This document shows, piece by piece, positions 1-4,867 of a stretch of 6,446 bases of DNA (position 1 is its first letter; the number at the start of each line of letters is the position of its first letter). The position numbers were made by a program, and so were the translations under genes. The notes below the pieces were generated by a model that saw nothing but the letters and a program-made list of their open reading frames with translations, did not search any database and had not been told where the DNA came from. Source of the stretch: Cyanobacteria bacterium HKST-UBA02 (GTDB taxonomy: Bacteria; Cyanobacteriota; Vampirovibrionia; Obscuribacterales; Obscuribacteraceae). Location: NCBI GenBank assembly GCA_020431945.1, contig JAGQHH010000426.1, positions 1 through 6,446 on the forward strand, in the 5' to 3' direction.

Positions 1-62
1 TCCTGCGCGGCGACCACTGCGGGGCAGCGCCCGCCGGAATGGCGGCGCTCAACGACAACTGA
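1..62 (+). CDS. Possible 3' end of an unidentified rightward gene (partial)
   Basis: A rightward reading frame runs in from the left edge and stops at TGA 60-62, giving a C-terminal tail LRGDHCGAAPAGMAALNDN. Third codon positions in this frame are almost all G or C, as expected for a coding stretch here. A strong rightward intrinsic terminator 80 bases further on shows that some rightward transcript ends in this region. The frame is not certain: another frame stays open to a TGA at 146-148, ending ARLYFLPVRPPRILSVRLRIE in its last part, and a third stays open to 162. A perfect inverted repeat (44-50 with 61-67) spans the TGA at 60-62, so a structured RNA end is also possible. No family was recognised. 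Confidence 0.3.
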   Translation, partial: LRGDHCGAAPAGMAALNDN

Positions 63-142
63 GCGCCACCCGACTCGAATCGGCGCGGCTGTACTTTCTG
101 CCGGTGCGGCCGCCCCGGATCCTCTCGGTGAGGCTACGCATA

Positions 143-197
143 GAGTGAGCAGGTGGCGTTGAATCGCCTCCCTGCTCTCTCTTTTTTCTTTTTTTTT
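143..197 (+). terminator. Strong rightward Rho-independent terminator
   Basis: The left arm 143-158 (GAGTGAGCAGGTGGCG) pairs with the right arm 165-181 around the loop TTGAAT (159-164). The paired blocks are 155-158 with 165-168, 147-153 with 171-177, and 143-145 with 179-181, interrupted only by small T/T and T/TC mismatches. The stem is followed at once by a 16-base T tract broken by one C (182-197). This is a textbook intrinsic terminator on the plus strand and must serve the transcript entering from the left edge. Confidence 0.85.
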
Positions 198-228
198 GTA
201 TGACTATAAAAGATAGTATAAATCCTGT

Positions 229-270
229 AAAAAGATGAAAGCCCAACCCGGGAAGGGCTGAGCTTTCATC
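229..270 (-). terminator. Leftward Rho-independent terminator of the VWA operon
   Basis: GATGAAAGC at 234-242 is the exact reverse complement of GCTTTCATC at 262-270. An alternative inner stem can form between GCCC 241-244 and GGGC 255-258. Read leftward, the stem is followed by a run of five T (complement of 229-233). It begins 31 bases past the stop codon of the last gene of the minus-strand operon and faces the rightward terminator at 143-197, so two convergent transcription units are closed here. Confidence 0.75.
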
Positions 271-301
271 GCAAATCAGGCAGTTCCGGTGCCGGCGCGC
301 C

Positions 302-664
302 TTAAAGGAGGTAGCCGATCAGGAAGTTGCAGATGGTGATCACCACGGCGGCGCTGAAGGCCGAGCCGAAGTTGCGGACGTAGAGCACATCGGGAAGGAT
401 GCCGCCGACGACGCGAATCGCCAGGGCATTCACGATGATGCCGAGCAGTCCGAAGGTGACCACCTGCACCGCCAGGGCTGTGCCGAGGGTGAGCATGGCC
501 AGGCCGACCCAGAGGCCGACATTGACGAGCCCGATGAAGAGGACAGTGATCAGTCCCCGGATCAGCCCGCCCTGGCGAACGGCAACGCCGCCGCCGGTGA
601 CATTCGGAACGAGAACCAGCAGGATGAGTACCTGCAGGAAGATTGAAAGCGCGTAGCTAAGCAT
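302..664 (-). CDS. Phage-holin-family (superfamily IV type) small membrane protein
   Basis: This is a 120-residue protein that is almost entirely hydrophobic. Four membrane segments can be read at roughly residues 4-21, 34-55, 57-82 and 99-119, separated by short loops with few charges (R30, R36, R84, R97). Length, helix count, an early LVPN turn, a GIIVNALAIRVVGG stretch in the third segment and an FGSAFSAAVV start to the last segment fit the bacterial 'phage holin family protein' group (Phage_holin_4_2 type). These proteins are common in non-phage settings and their role is not established; lysis is not implied. A good Shine-Dalgarno site (AAAGGAG, seven bases before ATG) supports the start. 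It is the last gene of the operon, 25 bases after the MxaA-like gene and before the terminator, so it is probably co-transcribed. No phage genes are nearby. Confidence 0.75.
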   Translation of the reverse strand: MLSYALSIFLQVLILLVLVPNVTGGGVAVRQGGLIRGLITVLFIGLVNVGLWVGLAMLTLGTALAVQVVTFGLLGIIVNALAIRVVGGILPDVLYVRNFGSAFSAAVVITICNFLIGYLL

Positions 665-689
665 GTTTCAGCTCCTTTTCTGTCAGGAT

Positions 690-1676
690 TCAGGATTTGG
701 CCGGGACCGCCTTTTCGGCAGGCTCCGGTCTTACGATCTGGTCGAAGATGGTCTTGATGGCGAAGTGCTCCGGCCCGTGCAGGATACGGTCGCGGTAGAT
801 GACCTCGCCGCAGAGCTCGAGAATCTTGAGAGTGTGCTTCAGGTATGGATGACCAGAGCCCATCTCCCAGGCGATTTCGTTGAAGCCGCTGGACTGGATG
901 TGGAAGAGCTCGCGAACGATCGCCGAGATCTCCGCATAGTTGCGCTGGCTGAAATCACCGTTCTCGAAGCGCTGCCAGACGGCGTCGAACTTCTGTCTGG
1001 CGATTTCTCTGCGAGTGGACCAACCCCTGCCCAGGTGCTCTTCTCGGGTCTTTCTCCTGAGCTTCTTGCGAAGGATGATCATCAGGATTGCGCCGAGAAG
1101 CCCACCGCCGATCCACAGGGTCGTTACGACCGTGTCGGACCAGGTGTCGACGTGGGGATTGCCTTCCTGGATTATGTCGCGCCCGTCCCAGGTCATGGAC
1201 GTGAAGGGCGCGAACGCCGGAGGCGTATAGAGGTAGTCTTCGCCTTTCTCGAGATTCCGGTAGAGAATCTGCGTCTTGAGCGAAAGCTGTTTGGCCACAG
1301 CCATGCTCTGCAGGTTCAAGCGGATTCGAATCATGCGGCTGCCGTCCTTCTCCTCCTTGAAGAGGAATTCGGGCTGACCGACAACGGCGAAGTCACCTTC
1401 GATAGCCAGGCTGTTCTCATCGACCCGGGTGCCGGGAAGCTGCTTGATGAACAGCGTGAGCGGAACGATGTCGCCGGTTCGCCAGCCATAGTCGCGTTCC
1501 GCCTGGGCCACCACAAGTGGTGCCAGGGGATCGTCGGACTGGGCGGTGACCTGCGTGAAATCCGGCCATTCGACCCTGTCGCCTCTGGTGAAGTATAGGT
1601 AGCTTCCGAAAAGCACCGCCACCACCAGGACGACCCAGCCGAGCCGGGGGAGAATTTCCCCAGTTTTGATTTTCAT
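690..1676 (-). CDS. MxaA-like bitopic membrane protein of a VWA operon
   Basis: This 328-residue protein has an N-terminal membrane segment (about 11-30), an extracytoplasmic domain (31-182), a second membrane segment (about 184-203), a basic stop-transfer stretch (RKKLRRKTR) and a helical cytoplasmic tail (about 215-315) ending in a Pro/Ala/Lys-rich extension. The outer domain has RDYGWRTGDIVPLTLFI followed by LPGTRVDENSLAIEGDF, which matches from memory the 'GY-x-x-GD ... pg-x-x-ld-x-x-SLP-x-x-G' start of MxaA-type proteins. The tail, with IVRELFHIQSSGFNEIAW and later LELCGEVIYRD, resembles the MxaA C-terminal helical region. MxaA belongs with MxaC, K and L in calcium insertion into methanol dehydrogenase. 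Here the gene follows the two VWA genes and the TPR gene instead of preceding them. It lies 20 bases after the second VWA gene; its ribosome site (AAGAGAG) is weak. Assignment to the MxaA/DUF4381-like group is an inference from motifs and context. Confidence 0.65.
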   Translation of the reverse strand: MKIKTGEILPRLGWVVLVVAVLFGSYLYFTRGDRVEWPDFTQVTAQSDDPLAPLVVAQAERDYGWRTGDIVPLTLFIKQLPGTRVDENSLAIEGDFAVVGQPEFLFKEEKDGSRMIRIRLNLQSMAVAKQLSLKTQILYRNLEKGEDYLYTPPAFAPFTSMTWDGRDIIQEGNPHVDTWSDTVVTTLWIGGGLLGAILMIILRKKLRRKTREEHLGRGWSTRREIARQKFDAVWQRFENGDFSQRNYAEISAIVRELFHIQSSGFNEIAWEMGSGHPYLKHTLKILELCGEVIYRDRILHGPEHFAIKTIFDQIVRPEPAEKAVPAKS

Positions 1677-1696
1677 AGTGAGAACTCTCTTTCAGG

Positions 1697-2758
1697 TCAC
1701 CGCTCTCTGACCCGGCGGCGCGAAGTCCGCGGGACGAGGAGGGTAAGGAAGAGGAATGCGAAGCCGCCCATGAGGGCATAAGGGAACAGCTCCTTCTTGC
1801 CCTGCTTGTAGGTGACCTCCACGTTCGAGATCAGGCGCCCGATGGAGAAATCCGAGGGCTCCGTGACCTGGACATAGCGGCCGCCGGTCATGTTGCGCAA
1901 GAGAAGCAGGGAGTTGGCTTCCAGCCTCGAGGTCACGACCTGGCCTTCGTGCTCGTAGAACTCCTGCCCGTTGTACCGAGCCCGGTCCGCCTCCGAAAGG
2001 AGAGCGATGGGAATCGGTGACGGGATGGGCTTGCCGAGGCCGACCACAACGAGCTCGATATTGCGTTTCTGGAGCTCATTGACGATCTGGTGCATCACCA
2101 TCTGGTCGGCATCGTTGCCTCCGTCCGAGAACAGGACGATTACTTTCCTGTGGTCCGGAGAGGAGTCGAGATCGAAGAGCATGATGGCGAGCTCGAATGC
2201 CTTGCCCATCTCGCTGCCTTCGCCAGGGACACTGCCCATGGTGACAGCGCGACGGAGCATCCAGTTCATCGCCAGCATGTCGTCTGTGAGAAAAGCCAGT
2301 GGCATAGCCGTTCCCGAGTAGGTCACGACGCCGAGCCGGTTGTAGTTGAGGGACGGCACGATGTCGGTGAGGATGAGATGGCGCGCCATGTCGAGACGGC
2401 GGCCCTCGGGATAATCGGTCTTGTCGAGCTTGCCCTTGTAGTCCGGTACAGCCATGCTGCGGCTGACGTCCACCAGGGTGATGACATCGACCTTGCCGTG
2501 GGGAAACTCGGTCCATCCGTGCTTGACCACCGGCCGTCCCAGCGCCACCACCAGGAGCGCGGCTCCGGCAGTGAGGCAGACGGCTTTGGTGATGAATCTG
2601 CCGGTGGACATAACTTCGGAGAAGTGTCCGTAAAGACGCTCATCTCCGTAACGCTTGCTGAGTCGTCGGTCACGGCGCCAGGCGATGAGCATTGCCACCA
2701 ACGCCAGAGGCGGGATGGCTGCCATCCACCAGAGCACCGTCAGGTTTTCAAAAGTCAT
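1697..2758 (-). CDS. Membrane-anchored VWA-domain protein (second, MxaL/BatA-type)
   Basis: This 353-residue protein has an N-terminal membrane segment (about 8-27), a basic loop, a second segment (about 58-73), a VWA domain (about 90-312) and a C-terminal segment (about 325-343) ending in an Arg-rich cytoplasmic tail. The metal-ion-dependent adhesion site (MIDAS) is complete: DVSRS at residues 97-101, a Ser at 182 in the GEGSEMG loop where many family members have Thr, and Asp212 in FSDGGND. The layout is that of BatA/BatB and MxaC/MxaL proteins, which display a metal-binding interaction domain on the outer face of the membrane. By order after the TPR gene it corresponds to MxaL. The Shine-Dalgarno site TAAGGAG contains the stop codon of the TPR gene, 12 bases before ATG, which points to translational coupling. 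Function beyond protein-protein binding cannot be read from the sequence. Confidence 0.85.
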   Translation of the reverse strand: MTFENLTVLWWMAAIPPLALVAMLIAWRRDRRLSKRYGDERLYGHFSEVMSTGRFITKAVCLTAGAALLVVALGRPVVKHGWTEFPHGKVDVITLVDVSRSMAVPDYKGKLDKTDYPEGRRLDMARHLILTDIVPSLNYNRLGVVTYSGTAMPLAFLTDDMLAMNWMLRRAVTMGSVPGEGSEMGKAFELAIMLFDLDSSPDHRKVIVLFSDGGNDADQMVMHQIVNELQKRNIELVVVGLGKPIPSPIPIALLSEADRARYNGQEFYEHEGQVVTSRLEANSLLLLRNMTGGRYVQVTEPSDFSIGRLISNVEVTYKQGKKELFPYALMGGFAFLFLTLLVPRTSRRRVRER

Positions 2759-2770
2759 TGCTTGATCTCC

Positions 2771-3298
2771 TTAGATGCCCTTCTTGTTGCTGCCGTTGCC
2801 GTTGCTGGGGTCCCGCGGATCCGGCTTGTTCTTGCCGAGGTCCGGGTACTGCTGCTTGAGCCTTTCCAGGTTGTATTTGCTGGCGTAATTGTCAGGCTCG
2901 AGCTTCAACGACTCTTCGTAAGCTGCAATTGCAAGCCTGAATTGTTTGTCGTGCTCGTTGACGACGCCCAGCAGATGCTGGATGTCGCTGCCGATGCGCC
3001 GCCGGTTTTCAGGCACGATACCGGTTTGCGCGGTCAGCTCGTTGAAGGCGTCGGTGAGCACCTGCTTGGCATAGGGAAGATTGCCTTGCTGGTAGAGCTG
3101 CAGACCGAGCCCGTACATCGCTACCACTCTGTCGCCCACCGGTGATTCGGCGGCGGATCGGTAGTCCTCATGGCGCAGGGGCTGGTTGTAAGCCCAGAGC
3201 CGGAACAGTCCGAAGAGCGCAGCAACGATGCATGCGTACATGGCCACGGTGGCCAGACCGCCGAGCAGAGCACGGAAAATCGATTTCTTGGTTTTCAT
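2771..3298 (-). CDS. Membrane-anchored TPR protein (MxaK-like position)
   Basis: This 175-residue protein has a basic N-terminus (MKTKKSIFR), one membrane segment (about 14-34) and an outer or periplasmic part. Two TPR-like helical hairpins are visible: residues about 58-90 (GLQLYQQGNLPYAKQVLTDA) and about 105-138 (LLGVVNEHDKQFRLAIAAYE, continuing to LKLEPDN). The second fits the TPR consensus best (G-x-x-x near its start, A-x-x-x-Y/F-E-x-A/S-L, L-x-P-x-N). The tail (155-175) is low complexity, rich in Pro, Asn, Gly and Lys. It sits between two VWA genes, the place occupied by MxaK in methylotroph clusters and by TPR proteins in Bat operons, so a scaffold for the VWA pair is likely. The Shine-Dalgarno GGAG lies seven bases before ATG, and the gap from the first VWA gene is 21 bases. 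Sequence identity to MxaK itself cannot be judged here. Confidence 0.75.
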   Translation of the reverse strand: MKTKKSIFRALLGGLATVAMYACIVAALFGLFRLWAYNQPLRHEDYRSAAESPVGDRVVAMYGLGLQLYQQGNLPYAKQVLTDAFNELTAQTGIVPENRRRIGSDIQHLLGVVNEHDKQFRLAIAAYEESLKLEPDNYASKYNLERLKQQYPDLGKNKPDPRDPSNGNGSNKKGI

Positions 3299-3319
3299 TG
3301 ATCAACTCCGTGACGCTTG

Positions 3320-4357
3320 TCAGCGATTGAGCACCAGAGCCTGTGCGATGGTGCCGAGAAGAAAGAATCCGAGCGCGGCGAAGGCGAAGTAGTGGAAGAG
3401 CTCTTCCCTCTGTTCGTTGACCTCCACCGAGATCAGTGACTGCTCCATCTTGTCGATGGTGTCGAAAACGCGGGTCATATCGCCGGGACGATCCACAGCG
3501 AATGCCTTGCCGCCGGTAGCTTCCGCCAGACGAAGGATGTCGGCGCTGCCCCGGGAGATCGACTCGCCCACGCCGATGACATAGATCCGCAGATCGTAGT
3601 CGGAAGCGAGGCTGGTGAGGCGGTCGAACGTGCCGGAAGGGATGACGTCTTCGCCATCGGTGACCATGATGAGAATGCGAGTCTTGGACTTGCCCATCTC
3701 GTCGAGGTGGGCGGTGGCGGCATCCAGGGGACCGGGCTTGGTGCGCCCGAAGTTGGTGCCGCCGCCGAGACCTTCGTCGGCGAATTGTGTCTTCCGATAA
3801 ACGATTTTCAGGTCATGGGTGAGAGGCCAGGACCAGTACTGGTCGGTGTCGAAGACGAAGAGACCGATACGGTCGCCGTTGTTGGCTTTGTAGCGGTTCT
3901 TGATGAAGTCGAGGGTAGCGCCGATGGCATTGTCGATGCGGCGGTTGCCCTTCTTGGCGTACGGGTACCCGTCAGGGTCCTGCGGTTGACCGAGCACGCG
4001 AGGCGGCTTGCCGGGGAAGTCCTTGTCGAGGTCGGTTTCTCCGACCACCGACGGTGGCACCGGACCGAAGTACGATTCCATCGAGCCGGAGACGTCGATA
4101 GCCACCAGGATATCCCGGGACTTGAACGTTTCCTGACCGACGATGTGCCGGTCCTGTGGTCTGGCAAGAGCGATGGCCAGGGCGACGAAGCCCAGGACGA
4201 TCAGTGTGCCTGGAATGGCGTGCAGAATGCGGCTGCCCTTGAGCCTGTCGAAGAATCGCAGGCTCGAGTGACCGACATAGCCCTTGCGACGGAGCAGGAG
4301 CCAGGGTATCGGCAGTAGAAGCAGGCTTAGAAGCCATAGCGGATGCACGAGTATCAT
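3320..4357 (-). CDS. Membrane-anchored VWA-domain protein (first, MxaC/BatA-type)
   Basis: This 345-residue protein opens the operon. Membrane segments lie at about 6-22 and 48-66, with a BatA-type N-terminus (LVHPLWLLSLLLLPIPWLLL) and an ALARPQ motif after the second segment. A VWA domain spans about 82-305 and a final membrane segment about 322-343. The MIDAS is canonical: DVSGS at 88-92, Thr201 in GGGTNFG and Asp234 in VTDGED, so metal binding is expected. Between the first MIDAS motif and the next helix there is a Pro/Gly/Asp-rich insert of about 47 residues (94-140) absent from compact VWA domains. By its position before the TPR gene it corresponds to MxaC. The start is ATG with AAGGA eight bases upstream, inside the loop of a small hairpin. 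The MoxR ATPase and DUF58 genes that usually precede such genes are not upstream; instead there are 510 non-coding bases. Confidence 0.87.
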   Translation of the reverse strand: MILVHPLWLLSLLLLPIPWLLLRRKGYVGHSSLRFFDRLKGSRILHAIPGTLIVLGFVALAIALARPQDRHIVGQETFKSRDILVAIDVSGSMESYFGPVPPSVVGETDLDKDFPGKPPRVLGQPQDPDGYPYAKKGNRRIDNAIGATLDFIKNRYKANNGDRIGLFVFDTDQYWSWPLTHDLKIVYRKTQFADEGLGGGTNFGRTKPGPLDAATAHLDEMGKSKTRILIMVTDGEDVIPSGTFDRLTSLASDYDLRIYVIGVGESISRGSADILRLAEATGGKAFAVDRPGDMTRVFDTIDKMEQSLISVEVNEQREELFHYFAFAALGFFLLGTIAQALVLNR

Positions 4358-4377
4358 TGTTTTTCCTTGTAAAAACA
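4358..4377 (-). promoter_or_regulatory. Hairpin presenting the Shine-Dalgarno of the first VWA gene in its loop
   Basis: TGTTTTT at 4358-4364 is the exact reverse complement of AAAAACA at 4371-4377, with a six-base loop. On the minus-strand RNA the order is a 7-bp arm, the loop ACAAGG, the other arm, then AUG directly. The core ribosome site AAGGA therefore lies in the loop and first stem base. The stem is six A-U pairs plus one G-C-type pair, so it is weak and could act as a breathing or factor-sensitive translational switch. Seen in sequence; the regulatory role is inferred. Confidence 0.45.
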
Positions 4378-4385
4378 GGGCTCCT

Positions 4386-4475
4386 GCGCGTGGGCTATGC
4401 TGCCTTCGCGCTGGATGCCGGACGCACCAGGTGCTGTCCCAGCGGGGAACAGCGTTATTGTTTTCAGACCTGGTG
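4386..4475 (-). promoter_or_regulatory. Structured 5' leader of the VWA operon (two stem-loops)
   Basis: CACCAGGT at 4425-4432 pairs perfectly with ACCTGGTG at 4468-4475 (8 bp). Inside it, GCTGT 4433-4437 plus CCC 4438-4440 pair with GGG 4445-4447 plus ACAGC 4449-4453, with one bulged A. Nearer the gene, GCGCG 4386-4390 pairs with CGCGC 4407-4411, and GGC 4393-4395 with GCC 4402-4404 inside it. No minus-strand reading frame crosses this stretch. If transcription starts near 4498, both elements lie in the untranslated leader. It matches no riboswitch class I can recognise. On the plus strand the inner hairpin followed by GTTATTGTTTT could instead look like a rightward terminator. Confidence 0.45.
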
Positions 4476-4504
4476 TATTGGAGTTAAGGGGCGGACTTTT
4501 TGGT

Positions 4505-4534
4505 CTTGTAGAGAAAGAATCAGTGACTTCTCAA
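4505..4534 (-). promoter_or_regulatory. Candidate sigma70-type promoter of the VWA operon
   Basis: Read on the minus strand, a -35-like TTGAGA (complement of 4529-4534, five of six matches) is followed by an 18-base spacer and a -10-like TACAAG (complement of 4505-4510, four of six). A start near 4498 would give a leader of about 140 bases that carries all the stem-loops before the first VWA gene. The match is moderate, and other weak boxes occur further upstream. Confidence 0.3.
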
Positions 4535-4674
4535 GTGTATGAATAGGGATGATATGAGGCCAAGAAAGCAGGCTTAAGTTCACATAACAAAAAGGCAGGC
4601 CTGTATTTGATTTCAGTGACAGCTATCAAGATCTTCTAAAGGCCAGGCAACGGTATGTGATACTGACAACCGGT

Positions 4675-4703
4675 TTCATGTCTTCTGCTAGCTACGCTAT
4701 AAG
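4675..4703 (+). promoter_or_regulatory. Weak candidate promoter of the GGDEF-like gene
   Basis: A -10-like TATAAG (4698-4703, five of six) lies 17 bases after a poor -35-like TTCATG (4675-4680, three of six). A second -10-like TATAGT is at 4727-4732 without a recognisable -35. Either would give a leader of roughly 120-160 bases that includes the hairpin at 4758-4773. Confidence 0.2.
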
Positions 4704-4757
4704 CTACATAATCTATGGCTAATCTATATAGTCCGGAAGCTGGCTGTATCGCCCTTT

Positions 4758-4773
4758 CGGACCCTTCGGTCCG
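4758..4773 (+). other. Perfect 6-bp hairpin in the leader of the GGDEF-like gene
   Basis: CGGACC (4758-4763) pairs exactly with GGTCCG (4768-4773) around the tetraloop CTTC. It stands out because the DNA before it is AT-rich. No T tract follows, so it is not an intrinsic terminator. It could be a leader structure or an operator; the sequence does not say which. Confidence 0.4.
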
Positions 4774-4867
4774 GTTGAGTATCAGGCTTCTCAGGCTGGG
4801 TACATAGCTATCTGGGTAGAGAGTATTTGTATGGTCGCGGGGCTCGCTCCGTCATTTTTTACTAGAG

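Larger units (their letters stand above)
4358..4867. other. Divergent intergenic region, 510 bases, no credible gene
   Basis: The region separates the leftward VWA operon from the rightward GGDEF-like gene. Its left third is GC-rich and can fold into consecutive stem-loops. From about 4480 to 4740 base composition drops towards AT, and there are many stops in every frame. Between 4687 and 4732 the motif CTA/TAG recurs densely (GCTAGCTA, AGCTACATA, TCTATGGCTA, TCTATATAG). An 8-base palindrome CAGGCCTG lies at 4596-4603, and a direct repeat TCAGGCT occurs at 4782-4788 and 4791-4797. Short open stretches here (for example 4357-4542 on the plus strand) lack ribosome sites and protein-like composition. 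Confidence 0.7.

Noticed and set aside
49..246. Leftward open frame of 65 codons at the left end
   Set aside because: It runs through both terminators, and its Lys/Arg stretch is just the translated T tract.
683..696. Tandem repeat of TCAGGAT across the stop of the MxaA-like gene
   Set aside because: Only two 7-base copies at a gene junction, too short to call an attachment site or regulatory repeat.
663..1598. Long rightward open frame of 311 codons opposite the MxaA-like gene
   Set aside because: It is the complement of a gene with clear membrane segments and family motifs. Its product has no recognisable domain, and it lacks a ribosome site suited to its ATG.
2090..3145. Long rightward open frame of 351 codons across the second VWA and TPR genes
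   Set aside because: It spans two well-supported minus-strand genes and their junction. The His/Val/Arg/Glu-rich product is typical of antisense translation of GC-biased codons.
3707..4318. Rightward open frame of 203 codons opposite the first VWA gene
   Set aside because: It lies wholly inside the VWA gene on the other strand. The MIDAS motifs on the minus strand settle which strand codes.
4433..4464. Rightward intrinsic terminator formed by the hairpin 4433-4453 and the following GTTATTGTTTT
   Set aside because: No rightward gene precedes it, the T tract is broken by G and A, and the hairpin is nested in a larger 8-bp stem that fits a leftward leader better.
4357..4542. Short rightward open frames in the divergent intergenic region
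   Set aside because: No ribosome site, Cys/Arg-rich composition and overlap with strong RNA stems. The region reads better as leader and promoter DNA.
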